Shown: positions 6,701 to 13,565 of the stretch, one piece after another
Layout of the letters: the number at the start of each line of letters is the position of its first letter
How positions within the stretch are numbered: the stretch's first letter is position 1
Source: a virus
Length of the DNA stretch: 35,779 bases
IMG/VR virus record: IMGVR_UViG_3300031754_000014
Location: 1 to 35,779 of that record
Reading direction: 5' to 3' (one strand)
The notes under the pieces: generated by a model
Databases searched by the model: none
The model's input: only the letters and a program-made list of their open reading frames with translations
Told to the model about the DNA's origin: nothing
Position numbers and translations under genes: made by a program

Positions 6701-7984
6701 ATGACAATTAATAGTAATGAATATAGTTTAAAAAATCATACACGTCAAGTTTTAGAGAATGTCGGTTTCCATAGTGCAAACCGTAGATTAAATTCTATTG
6801 GCAACAAGGTTCGCAGAAGAAGAACAATTCCTGTAAAAAGATGGAACGAGTTGCAGCCAGTTCCAGAAAGCGCACTGCTTACATCCCGGTTGTCCACTCT
6901 ATCGAGCGTTCTTACAGCATCAGAACGAGTACTATTGAATATCATGATAGAGTGCGACAACCGTTATCCGGTTATCTACGTTAGCCAAGAAACACTTGCT
7001 GATTATGTGGGTATAAGTCGCCAGCATGTTAATAAGTCATTACATGCCTTAGAAGCAAAGGGCTTGATAGCTATTAACTATCGCCACATGAACTCTTGTA
7101 TCTACAAGATATCGTCAGTTTTCCATCTTAAAGAGATCCGTGATCGTCTCAAGAATTACCTCCCATCATTGAATAGTCTTTACATCACCATGTTAGTCCC
7201 ACTCATGTTTTCAGTGTGTAATTATTCCAGGTTCAAACATAGAAAGACGACACAATTATATAAAGAACAGAATGTTATTTATAACAATACAACAACAACT
7301 GTAAGTCATACACGGAGCGATACAATGTCCGACCAGGCAAAAAAGACCAGAGTTAGTATTCCCGGTTTAATCTTCACTGAACAAGAACAAGATCAGATTG
7401 ATCAGTACTCAGACAAAACCATTTCCTATGCAAAAGAGGTGTTTTACAAAGCAAAGAACATCAACAATCCAACCAGATTCTTCTTGGGGATATGTAGAAA
7501 ACATGCGAATGGGTTGTTGTTTGATAATAAAAAGGGTGGTGGGTTTGTTTCACCTACGTTGCAACCAAATAAACCAGCAGATGTTGGTTCAAGAACTTCA
7601 TCAATGGGAAAGACGGATGCAATTCCGTCTTACATGAAGCCACAACCACAATTGCAAGAAAAAGTAGAGTATCATCCGGTAGAAGAGTACTACCGATCAG
7701 AGTTGTTACGAGAAACACCGAAGTACAAACGAGCAGTTGCTATCTTGAAGTACCATCCGGATAATCCATTTGCCTCGCACATGACTCGTTTAGGTCTTCC
7801 CCTTACCTGTGATCCCAAAATACTGGCAGCGATGAGGGAACGTGAAAGGTTATGCCACTTTCAAGGACAGAAGTCGTGCCCTATGAATACCCAACCATCC
7901 AAGGATTGTGCCTTTGCGGAGTTGTTTAATCCAGCAGAAGATGCGTCAAATTTGACTCAGGAGAAACAAAATGACGTCTTTTGA
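6701..7984 (+). CDS. Winged-helix DNA-binding protein, probable replication initiator/organizer
   Basis: This is a 427-residue protein. At about residues 95-130 it carries a clear winged helix-turn-helix (YVSQETLADYVGISRQHVNK, then ALEAKGLI), the arrangement found in phage replication proteins of the O/replisome-organizer type and in plasmid initiators. A basic N terminus (KVRRRRTIPVKR) precedes it. A polar linker and a C-terminal region with Cys residues (CHFQGQKSCPMNT) follow. It is the first gene after a hairpin-rich stretch, and the RusA gene overlaps its 3' end by 14 bases. No helicase or primase is encoded, so recruiting host factors is a reasonable but inferred role. The start is ATG with AGAGG upstream. 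Confidence 0.7.
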   Translation: MTINSNEYSLKNHTRQVLENVGFHSANRRLNSIGNKVRRRRTIPVKRWNELQPVPESALLTSRLSTLSSVLTASERVLLNIMIECDNRYPVIYVSQETLADYVGISRQHVNKSLHALEAKGLIAINYRHMNSCIYKISSVFHLKEIRDRLKNYLPSLNSLYITMLVPLMFSVCNYSRFKHRKTTQLYKEQNVIYNNTTTTVSHTRSDTMSDQAKKTRVSIPGLIFTEQEQDQIDQYSDKTISYAKEVFYKAKNINNPTRFFLGICRKHANGLLFDNKKGGGFVSPTLQPNKPADVGSRTSSMGKTDAIPSYMKPQPQLQEKVEYHPVEEYYRSELLRETPKYKRAVAILKYHPDNPFASHMTRLGLPLTCDPKILAAMRERERLCHFQGQKSCPMNTQPSKDCAFAELFNPAEDASNLTQEKQNDVF

Positions 7985-8426
7985 TATGGAACACCGGGAC
8001 AAAGAAAATCTTTCGTCTAATGACAACGTCTTTGGTTTTTCAATACCGGGCGATCCTATACCTTTACAAAGGGCGCGACATGGTAATAAGATGACGTGGG
8101 ATCCGCAAAAGCAGATCAAAGAAGAACTACGACAGCGATTTACACACTATTATCCCAATCATGTACCATGGGAAGGTCCTTTAGGTCTTGAGGTAACCTT
8201 TTATATGAAAGTTCCTATTTCACTAAGTCCTAAGAATGCCCAGGCAAAATACAATAAACCTCATATTTTTAAGCCAGATTTGAGCAATCTGATTAAATTT
8301 GTTGAAGACGCTTTTAATGGGATTTTGCACAAAGACGATAGCTTATTTGCTAAGATAACTGCTTCAAAAGTATATACCCATTTAAAGCCACGAACTGATG
8401 TAGTTATACGAAAGATAGAAAAATGA
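7971..8426 (+). CDS. rusA: RusA-family Holliday junction resolvase
   Basis: This is a 151-residue RusA-type endonuclease, which cuts four-way junctions formed in recombination or replication. Family marks are the N-terminal FSIPGDPIPLQRAR strand and turn, the core KPDLSNLIKFVEDAFNG (from about residue 101) and the later HKDDSLFAK ... SKVY. E. coli RusA uses Asp70, Asp72 and Asp91. Here the first (PD) and last (KDD) positions are kept, but the second is Ser. The Lys of the core is present. Its start overlaps the preceding gene, and CAGGAG lies upstream. It probably works with the ERF annealing protein and debranches DNA before headful packaging. Confidence 0.88.
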   Translation: MTSFDMEHRDKENLSSNDNVFGFSIPGDPIPLQRARHGNKMTWDPQKQIKEELRQRFTHYYPNHVPWEGPLGLEVTFYMKVPISLSPKNAQAKYNKPHIFKPDLSNLIKFVEDAFNGILHKDDSLFAKITASKVYTHLKPRTDVVIRKIEK

Positions 8427-8584
8427 GTATATTGATTATGTATGTTTTGGCGTTAGTGGCTCCTTCTGTTATTGATATTCAGGAGACTTCTATGAACGTG
8501 GAGAGAAAAGAACCTTCATTTATATCAATTGAAGATAATTGGCATAGATGTATTTTCGAAGAAGTAAAGTTGAAAGATGAATAA
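8423..8584 (+). CDS. Small protein with EDNWHRC motif, copy 1
   Basis: This is a 53-residue ORF starting in the RusA stop (ATGA overlap). An internal ATG at 8492 has a better ribosome site (CAGGAG) and gives only 30 residues. The long form begins with a hydrophobic stretch (ILIMYVLALVAPSVI). The C-terminal part, PSFISIEDNWHRCIFEE, recurs at 8902-8946 as PSFTYIEDNWHRCVFQE. Its stop overlaps the next ATG (GATGAATAA), so the two genes are coupled. Function unknown. The repetition suggests a selected unit. Confidence 0.6.
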   Translation: MSILIMYVLALVAPSVIDIQETSMNVERKEPSFISIEDNWHRCIFEEVKLKDE

Positions 8585-8828
8585 AGTAATTAATTTTGAA
8601 GATATTAGAGATACTATTATTGCTGAGCTCAAAAACCCAGAGCGTAAATTTGATATACGAGAACCAGTAGTTCTATTTGAAGGTGTTGTTGATATGCCTT
8701 TCTTTAAAGAGATATCAAGTTCTCCTCATTTTAGCGGGGCTACTGTTCCCATGATTATGCTTATAGGCAAGAGCGGCCAGCTCTATTTTTTATCCCTCAA
8801 GGTTATCTTGCCGGATCTGATATTTTAA
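8577..8828 (+). CDS. Hypothetical protein following EDNWHRC copy 1
   Basis: This is an 83-residue protein. It begins with a charged helix (FEDIRDTIIAELKNPERKF), followed by mostly hydrophobic beta-like sequence (VVLFEGVVDMPFF, VPMIMLIGKSGQLYFLSL). The ATG overlaps the preceding stop. I do not recognise it. The abrupt hydrophobic end and the rearranged DNA just downstream suggest its 3' end may have been altered. Confidence 0.65.
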   Translation: MNKVINFEDIRDTIIAELKNPERKFDIREPVVLFEGVVDMPFFKEISSSPHFSGATVPMIMLIGKSGQLYFLSLKVILPDLIF

Positions 8829-8840
8829 GGGGTTAAAACT

Positions 8841-8970
8841 ATGCAAAAAAAAAAGACAGAGAGAACAGGAAAGCCCTACAAATTCGGATAAAAAACTACC
8901 TTCATTTACGTATATCGAAGATAATTGGCACAGATGTGTCTTTCAAGAAGGAAGGCCAAACGATGAATAA
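8841..8970 (+). pseudogene. EDNWHRC small ORF, copy 2, interrupted at an A10 run
   Basis: The ATG at 8841 opens a frame that stops after 16 codons. In the +1 frame, the sequence from 8887 to 8970 encodes PSFTYIEDNWHRCVFQE and ends DE-stop, as copy 1 does, but that frame has no ATG, GTG or TTG of its own after the stop at 8818. A run of ten A at 8845-8854 follows the ATG, and losing one A would join the two frames into a 42-residue protein. It is a pseudogene, a sequencing or assembly error in the homopolymer, or a gene read by polymerase slippage. Confidence 0.6.
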
Positions 8971-9397
8971 ATCAGTTCTTTCAATTCATTCTATCAGTAA
9001 AAAATGTCAAAAGTGCAGTTCTGATTTTTTTGGCAATGAAAGTCATGACAGAATATATATAGATGATTTTAATGGCGATATTTACTGTTATAAATGCTAC
9101 CAATCTTTTTCTGGATCGGGCAAGAAGTTTTCAGTTCAATTTATATTCAAGCCTACGTCATTCGAAAAATACGAACAGTTTCCCAACCAAATGTGTTATG
9201 GATGTGAAGACTTTATTAAGAGGGCCTCAGACAACTTCAAGAATATGGAAGATTTTCCAAAAAACAGAGAGAGGAAATATCTTATAGATTGTTATTACCC
9301 TTCCTCTAATAAAAAAGTATTTAATACTTCTTTCTGTGTCGATTCGTTTATAGGGTTTTTGATGGGGAGTATTACGCTGAAAGATAAAAGGATTTAG
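8963..9397 (+). CDS. Zinc-ribbon-like hypothetical protein following EDNWHRC copy 2
   Basis: This is a 144-residue protein. CQKC (about residue 16) and CYKC (about residue 43) form a C-x2-C ... C-x2-C pattern typical of a structural zinc site, and another Cys pair (CYGC) occurs mid-protein. The rest is aromatic and Lys-rich (KYEQFPNQMCYGCEDF). The start is the ATG at 8963, which overlaps the preceding stop and has AAGGAAGG upstream, not the GTG at 8936. It may bind nucleic acid or protein through zinc; no family recognised. Confidence 0.7.
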   Translation: MNKSVLSIHSISKKCQKCSSDFFGNESHDRIYIDDFNGDIYCYKCYQSFSGSGKKFSVQFIFKPTSFEKYEQFPNQMCYGCEDFIKRASDNFKNMEDFPKNRERKYLIDCYYPSSNKKVFNTSFCVDSFIGFLMGSITLKDKRI

Positions 9398-9399
9398 AA

Positions 9400-9873
9400 A
9401 TGGCTTTTAAAAAAAAGACAGAGAGAAATGAAAAAAGGCAATTAAATCCACCGAGTATTCTAACAAAGTGGCGTCCAAACTACGATCCAACCGAGCAAGA
9501 GATGGAAAGACTCGCACAAGAATTGTTGGACTGGAGTGATACAAAGGAAGCTCTAAAAATGTCTCAGTTCCATTCCTTTAAGGCGATTGACCATACCACG
9601 TACGATAAATGGTGCGACAAATATCCAGTATTTGGGAAAGCACACGAAGTTGCTTTTGTCAGAGTGGCAAATAATAGAGAAATTGGTGCACTTACAGGGG
9701 AGTTAAACTCCGGTGTTGTATTGGCTACCATGGGAATGTATGACAAGAGCTATCGTAGTTACTGGAAATGGAAAAAACAGGTATGCTCTAAAGATCAGAC
9801 AAAACAACAAGATATCAAGGTCGTTATAGAAGCTGTGCCTCACAGTGATAAAGTACCGAAGATGGAAGATTGA
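9400..9873 (+). CDS. terS: Terminase small subunit (P22-like)
   Basis: This is a 157-residue packaging recognition subunit. The N terminus is basic (MAFKKKTERNEKRQ). At about residues 25-85 there is a helical HTH-like region (EMERLAQELLDWSDTKEALK, then YDKWCDKYPVFGKAHEVA), followed by ANNREIGALTGELNSGVV and MGMYDKSYRSYWKWKK. This layout matches P22 gp3-like small terminases that bind pac DNA and form rings. It lies about 1.6 kb upstream of the large terminase, with micro-genes and the endolysin between. A pac site often lies in or near terS, but none can be read by eye. A 19-base stretch near its start is repeated at 8847. Confidence 0.75.
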   Translation: MAFKKKTERNEKRQLNPPSILTKWRPNYDPTEQEMERLAQELLDWSDTKEALKMSQFHSFKAIDHTTYDKWCDKYPVFGKAHEVAFVRVANNREIGALTGELNSGVVLATMGMYDKSYRSYWKWKKQVCSKDQTKQQDIKVVIEAVPHSDKVPKMED

Positions 9874-10175
9874 TGATAAAACATACGCCACATTGTCCTG
9901 CGCAGATTGCTTTCACTAAAGCAATCAGATCCCTCACACAAGAGCAAAGATATCAGCATGACAAAGACATAAAAAAAGCACGGCAAGAATACGGCTTACG
10001 CACAAATGATGACTTCAGTGTTGATATAATATGCACGGAAAAGTTGACTGATTCACAGGTAGATGATCTATTTAGTAAGTGTGAAGAGATACAAAAGAAG
10101 TATGGATTTCCAACTATGGATGAAGAAGAAGTTTTGTGCCTTTGTGGACGTTTGAGTAAAATTGGGACTACATGA
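9873..10175 (+). CDS. Small protein, paralog of the 10606 gene
   Basis: This is a 100-residue protein whose ATG overlaps the terS stop (TGATG). The N terminus has TPHCPAQIAF. The C-terminal half, VDDLFSKCEEIQKKYGFP, then EEEVLCLCGRLSK, matches the C-terminal part of the protein at 10606 (LDDLFKEYGYPSWQEIEKMC, TCGYFK). The shared PHC, Asp-Leu-Phe helix and paired Cys suggest a small zinc-binding fold with ligands from both ends. Function unknown. Confidence 0.7.
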   Translation: MIKHTPHCPAQIAFTKAIRSLTQEQRYQHDKDIKKARQEYGLRTNDDFSVDIICTEKLTDSQVDDLFSKCEEIQKKYGFPTMDEEEVLCLCGRLSKIGTT

Positions 10176-10312
10176 TGTGCCGCTGTTGTTTAGGTAAACT
10201 CGCTGAACAAGAGCAACAGTTCGTTTCTCAGTTTTATAGTCCATGGGTTCATGAGTGGACACACCAAGTTGAATCGTTATTAGAAGAATATAAGAGACAG
10301 TGTGATGAGTGA
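10172..10312 (+). CDS. 46-residue Cys- and Glu/Gln-rich micro-protein
   Basis: It starts inside the previous stop (ACATGA) and ends inside the next gene. The N terminus has MMCRCCLGKLAEQEQQF and the rest is a charged helix ending in KRQCDE. Cysteine pairs at the start may bind metal. It is part of a tightly overlapping string of micro-genes between the terminase subunits. Confidence 0.6.
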   Translation: MMCRCCLGKLAEQEQQFVSQFYSPWVHEWTHQVESLLEEYKRQCDE

Positions 10313-10649
10313 TTCATATAAATACCATTACCAACCATCAATAGCATGGAAACCGTTAACCACTACCAGACATCTGGAAAAGAAAGAGGGCGTTTATTAT
10401 CTCTTGATGCCATCTGATGATTTTCCTGAGGGACACATGTTTCCTCGGGTTCTTCATTGGCAACAGCAAAACAGAGAATGGTTTCTTGATGGATTTTTAA
10501 GTGCTAAAGATAAGGACGTGCTCAAGTTCGCATATTTCTGTAAAATAGACTTTCCAGGTGAGTATCGCGAATATCCTATAAATCCTGCTTATTGTGGAGA
10601 TCATTGTGAACGACTGTCAGCCTCACTGCGAAGCACGAAAAACGTTTGA
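10305..10649 (+). CDS. Hypothetical protein, aromatic-rich
   Basis: This is a 114-residue protein starting at the ATG at 10305, eight bases before the end of the previous gene. It is rich in Tyr, Trp and His (YKYHYQPSIAWKPL; VLHWQQQNREWFLDGF), with Cys and His near the C terminus (YCGDHCERL). It looks globular and cytosolic. The next gene starts inside its 3' end in another frame. No family recognised. Confidence 0.65.
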   Translation: MSDSYKYHYQPSIAWKPLTTTRHLEKKEGVYYLLMPSDDFPEGHMFPRVLHWQQQNREWFLDGFLSAKDKDVLKFAYFCKIDFPGEYREYPINPAYCGDHCERLSASLRSTKNV

Positions 10650-10824
10650 ATGTGCGCTCTATGAAGACGAACATCGGGCCATGCAGTTTATTAAAAAGAT
10701 GCGTACGGTACGACAAGAAGAAGCGAAGCAGGATCTCGATGATCTGTTTAAGGAATACGGCTATCCTTCTTGGCAAGAAATAGAAAAGATGTGTACGTGT
10801 GGTTATTTTAAGAGTAAGCAATGA
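10606..10824 (+). CDS. Small protein, paralog of the 9873 gene
   Basis: This is a 72-residue protein. I chose the GTG at 10606 (GGAG six bases upstream; the product then begins NDCQPHCEARK, matching the PHC of the paralog) over the GTG at 10594. The C terminus (DDLFKEYGYPSWQEIEKMC, TCGYFK) aligns with the 9873 protein. It is a second copy of the same small fold, set 0.7 kb away, and it overlaps both neighbours. Confidence 0.65.
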   Translation: MNDCQPHCEARKTFECALYEDEHRAMQFIKKMRTVRQEEAKQDLDDLFKEYGYPSWQEIEKMCTCGYFKSKQ

Positions 10825-10952
10825 AAGAGTGTAGTTTTTGTGGAGTTAATCTCACTAATATTCCCGATGATTATGATCTTCCTGTTTTTTGTTATTCTTG
10901 TTATGACCTTATGAGTCAAGAAGAACTCGAAGCATGGGAGAATATTCAATGA
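10821..10952 (+). CDS. 43-residue zinc-ribbon micro-protein
   Basis: ATGA overlaps the previous stop. ECSFCGVNL near the start and FCYSCYDLM later form a C-x2-C ... C-x2-C zinc ribbon that fills most of the protein, with an acidic helix after it (SQEELEAWENIQ). Such micro-ribbons often bind nucleic acid or proteins. It is likely real because of its coupling, ribosome context and Cys pattern. Confidence 0.65.
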   Translation: MKECSFCGVNLTNIPDDYDLPVFCYSCYDLMSQEELEAWENIQ

Positions 10953-11290
10953 GCCTTTCAAGCAATCAGCAACAGTTTGTATTAGACGTTGCCAAATTAA
11001 TAAGTTTTATTTATGAATCTGGTTATTTCTGTACCTTTGGAGAAGCTTACCGAACCAAAGAACAGGCGATGATCTATGCCAAAGAAGGTAAGGGGATAAT
11101 AGATTCACTTCATTGTCAACGGCTTGCTATAGATTTGAATATCTTCGATAACAAAGATAATTTTCTTACGCAGTTAAAAGATTATGAAAAGTTTGGTGTT
11201 TATTGGGAAAGTATTGATCCCATAAATAGGTGGGGGGGCAGATTTTCTCGTCCAGATGCAGATCATTTTGAACGTAACTATAAAGGATAA
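10949..11290 (+). CDS. Endolysin, M15-type L,D/D,D-peptidase
   Basis: This is a 113-residue peptidoglycan peptidase of the M15 (VanY / T5 endolysin-like) group, which cuts peptide stems during lysis. Marks are FGEAYRTKEQA (about residues 30-40), the zinc motif SLHCQRLAIDLNIF with His55 and Asp62, and the C-terminal DADHFE with His106. It has no signal peptide, so it would need a holin or other export route. The start is the ATG at 10949 with GGGAG upstream and overlap with the previous stop. It is unusual in sitting between the two terminase subunit genes. Confidence 0.85.
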   Translation: MSLSSNQQQFVLDVAKLISFIYESGYFCTFGEAYRTKEQAMIYAKEGKGIIDSLHCQRLAIDLNIFDNKDNFLTQLKDYEKFGVYWESIDPINRWGGRFSRPDADHFERNYKG

Positions 11291-11292
11291 TT

Positions 11293-11478
11293 ATGGAAAT
11301 GAAACAACAAGCACTAACCTTAATGTGTGATGTTTTAAAAGCCGTTGTTAATTTGAGCTTAGAGGCACTTAAAGTAGAAGACGTTGATCTTTATAACAGC
11401 CTCATGAAGATTCACGATGATATCGTTACTACTCATTTACCTTCTCTTTACAGTAACAAGCAAAACAGCCAAGAATAA
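11293..11478 (+). CDS. Small helical hypothetical protein between endolysin and terL
   Basis: This is a 61-residue, mostly helical protein (MKQQALTLMCDVLKAVVNLS, LEALKVEDVDLYNSLMKI). Its TAA overlaps the terL ATG by one base (TAATG), so it is coupled to the terminase. It is too polar for a classic holin. Function unknown. Confidence 0.65.
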   Translation: MEMKQQALTLMCDVLKAVVNLSLEALKVEDVDLYNSLMKIHDDIVTTHLPSLYSNKQNSQE

Positions 11479-12824
11479 TGTCAGAGATCGTTGTTAAACT
11501 TGATAAGTTTAAGCCACGCTTCTATCAACTTCCCCTTCTTGATGCTATTGAAAACAAGGGGTATAAGCGCGTCTTTGCGGTTATGCCCCGACGAAGCGGC
11601 AAAGACATCACGGCATTTAACATCTGCATTCGCCAGTGTTTAAGTAAAGTATGCGTGGTGTATTATATCTTCCCCACTTATAGCCAGGCTAAGAAGGTTA
11701 TTTGGGACAGTATTACCACTGACGGTGAGCGCATCCTTGATTTTATTCCTGAACAGCTCATTCAATCTAAAAACTCTCAGGAAATGAAGATCTGGTTTAA
11801 GAATGGATCTTTGTTACAATTGGTGGGATCTGATTCTTATGATTCGTTAATGGGTACTAACCCTATTGGATGTGTGTTTTCTGAATATGCGTTACAAGAT
11901 CCGCAAGCCTTTAAGTATCTTTCTCCTATTCTTCGCGCTAATGGCGGTTGGGCTATTTTCCTTACGACCCCGCGAGGTAAAAACCATGCCTGGGAATTGT
12001 TTAAGCTTGCACAGTCTGCGCCAAATTGGTTCTGCTATCGTCTCACGCTTGATGACACCCAGCATGTATCATTATCAGAAATTGATGATGAGCGAAGATT
12101 GGGATTAATATCGGAAGATCTTATCCAACAAGAATATTACTGTTCATTTGAGATGGGTGTAGAAGGCGCCTACTATTCTAAGTATATCGATAGCCTTCGC
12201 TTTAAGAACCAAATTGGGCCGGTGCCGTGGAATCCCTCACACAAAGTCCATACCGCGTGGGATCTCGGAGTTAGAGACAACACTTCCATTATCTTCTACC
12301 AAACTTTTGGACAATCTATTAACATTATTGATTACTATGAGAAGAACAAAGAAGGCCTTGAACATTATATACAAGTGCTTCAATCTAAGCCTTATACTTA
12401 TGGTAAGCATATTGCTCCTCACGATATTGCGGTTCGTGAATTTGGTTCGGGCATTACCCGTCTAGATAAAGCACGCCAACTCGGCATTAACTTTACGATC
12501 TCAAACGATGCAAGTCTTATGGATGGTATTGAGCAAGTTCGTTCTAATCTTCCCAGAATGTGGTTTGATGACGTGCGATGCTCAAAGCTGGTCACAGCTT
12601 TGGAGAACTATCGCCAAGAATATGACTCCAAGAAGAAAGTTTACAAAGCTCATCCTCTCCATGATTACTATTCACATGCGGCAGACGCTATGAGATACTT
12701 ATGCGTCTCTTTGTCCAAAGTGAAAGAAGGGGCAAGCGCTGAAGATATTGAGCGGCGATATCTTGAGACTCGCATGGGATCACAAGCAAATTTACCTTCA
12801 TTTTTCAGAGATGATTTTAGATAA
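11478..12824 (+). CDS. terL: Terminase large subunit
   Basis: This is a 448-residue packaging motor. The N-terminal ATPase has a Walker A-like AVMPRRSGKDI (residues 34-44), a Walker B region with hydrophobic strand and catalytic Glu (IGCVFSEYAL, about 129-138), and the coupling motif TTPRGKNHAW. The C-terminal RNase H-like nuclease begins at HTAWDLGVRDNTSIIFYQ and ends with YSHAADAMRYL, supplying acidic metal ligands. The length is normal for the family. It translocates DNA into the prohead through the portal and cuts it. Together with the circularly permuted assembly, this fits headful packaging. Confidence 0.95.
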   Translation: MSEIVVKLDKFKPRFYQLPLLDAIENKGYKRVFAVMPRRSGKDITAFNICIRQCLSKVCVVYYIFPTYSQAKKVIWDSITTDGERILDFIPEQLIQSKNSQEMKIWFKNGSLLQLVGSDSYDSLMGTNPIGCVFSEYALQDPQAFKYLSPILRANGGWAIFLTTPRGKNHAWELFKLAQSAPNWFCYRLTLDDTQHVSLSEIDDERRLGLISEDLIQQEYYCSFEMGVEGAYYSKYIDSLRFKNQIGPVPWNPSHKVHTAWDLGVRDNTSIIFYQTFGQSINIIDYYEKNKEGLEHYIQVLQSKPYTYGKHIAPHDIAVREFGSGITRLDKARQLGINFTISNDASLMDGIEQVRSNLPRMWFDDVRCSKLVTALENYRQEYDSKKKVYKAHPLHDYYSHAADAMRYLCVSLSKVKEGASAEDIERRYLETRMGSQANLPSFFRDDFR

Positions 12825-12833
12825 GGAATATTA

Positions 12834-13067
12834 ATGAGTTTTTTACGCAGGATTTTGGGTATTCAAGAATTAGTTGATGCTGTCTTTATGTTGGGCAAAA
12901 AAATAGAAATTAATGAAAGATTTATTGATGCGCTCTTTAAGACTCAAGAAGATCAACAAGCTAAAATAAAAGAATTAGAGATGGTGCTTAAAAATGCAAT
13001 GAACTGTTCAAAGAAAAAACCAGGAAGAAAACCAAAGGAAGGCAGTGTTAAAGAACAAGAATCGTGA
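12834..13067 (+). CDS. Small coiled-coil protein with basic tail
   Basis: This is a 77-residue protein with a hydrophobic start (SFLRRILGIQELVDAVFML), a coiled-coil middle (TQEDQQAKIKELEMVLKNA) and a basic AT-hook-like tail (KKKPGRKPKEG). It could bind DNA or contact the terminase or head, but only position suggests that. The start has AAGGA upstream. The next gene begins 23 bases before its end. Confidence 0.65.
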   Translation: MSFLRRILGIQELVDAVFMLGKKIEINERFIDALFKTQEDQQAKIKELEMVLKNAMNCSKKKPGRKPKEGSVKEQES

Positions 13068-13284
13068 TATTACATTACATCTTCCCGAAGAACTCTTTAA
13101 GGATCTTCAAAAGATTGCCGATGATAGTAATAGGCCACTAGCGCAAATGCTGACCGATTGGTCTGAAACTATTGTTAATACTATCGAGTACGGTTCGAAC
13201 GTGTTTTATTGCGATAATTGTGAAGAACATTATTTCTTTAAGGGATTCTTTTTAGAATCGGAGTGTCCTAACTGTAAGGAATAA
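13045..13284 (+). CDS. Ribbon-helix-helix protein fused to a zinc ribbon
   Basis: This is a 79-residue protein starting at GTG with AAAGGAAGG upstream. Residues 8-45 look like an Arc/CopG-type ribbon-helix-helix (DITLHLPEELFKDLQKIADD, then RPLAQMLTDWSETIVN). Residues 55-78 form a zinc ribbon (YCDNC ... CPNC). This pairs a DNA-binding dimer module with a zinc module in one very small protein. It may regulate the nearby late region, where a promoter lies 210 bases downstream. Confidence 0.7.
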   Translation: MLKNKNRDITLHLPEELFKDLQKIADDSNRPLAQMLTDWSETIVNTIEYGSNVFYCDNCEEHYFFKGFFLESECPNCKE

Positions 13285-13286
13285 CT

Positions 13287-13487
13287 ATGAAGTGGAATAA
13301 AGTTATCTGCATAGAAGACATACCAAAGAAGAAAGACATTCTACTTGCCTATAGTGATCATCCTAGGTATACCATTATGTATTATGATCACTCTGACAGA
13401 TTTTGGACTACTAACGGTCACGAAGTATCAGATGAATATATATTAGATACTTTTAGTCATTGGACTGCTATTTATGGACCTCGATAA
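13287..13487 (+). CDS. DUF551-like small protein
   Basis: This is a 66-residue protein with the DUF551 pattern: a Trp/Pro-containing N terminus (CIEDIPKKKDILLAY), a central strand with Tyr residues (YTIMYYDHSDRFWTT) and a C-terminal THW-like motif (FSHWTAIYG). DUF551 proteins are common in phages and have no known function. It is the last gene before the promoter of the structural operon. Confidence 0.65.
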   Translation: MKWNKVICIEDIPKKKDILLAYSDHPRYTIMYYDHSDRFWTTNGHEVSDEYILDTFSHWTAIYGPR

Positions 13488-13496
13488 TAGTTCAAC

Positions 13497-13526
13497 TTGC
13501 CCCTTTTTAGTAACTAATCCTATACT
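13497..13526 (+). promoter_or_regulatory. Candidate promoter for the portal/structural operon
   Basis: TTGCCC (13497-13502) and TATACT (13521-13526) are spaced by 18 bases and lie 40 bases before the portal start, in a 78-base gap. The -10 box is good, and the -35 box matches only its first three bases. The placement, just before the first structural gene, supports it. Confidence 0.45.
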
Positions 13527-13565
13527 ATCCGTGAGTACAACAATTTTTTTGAAAGGATAGTAGCG

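Noticed and set aside
10576-10821. Minus-strand 81-codon frame
   Set aside because: Shadow of the 10606 gene, which has a paralog and proper overlaps.
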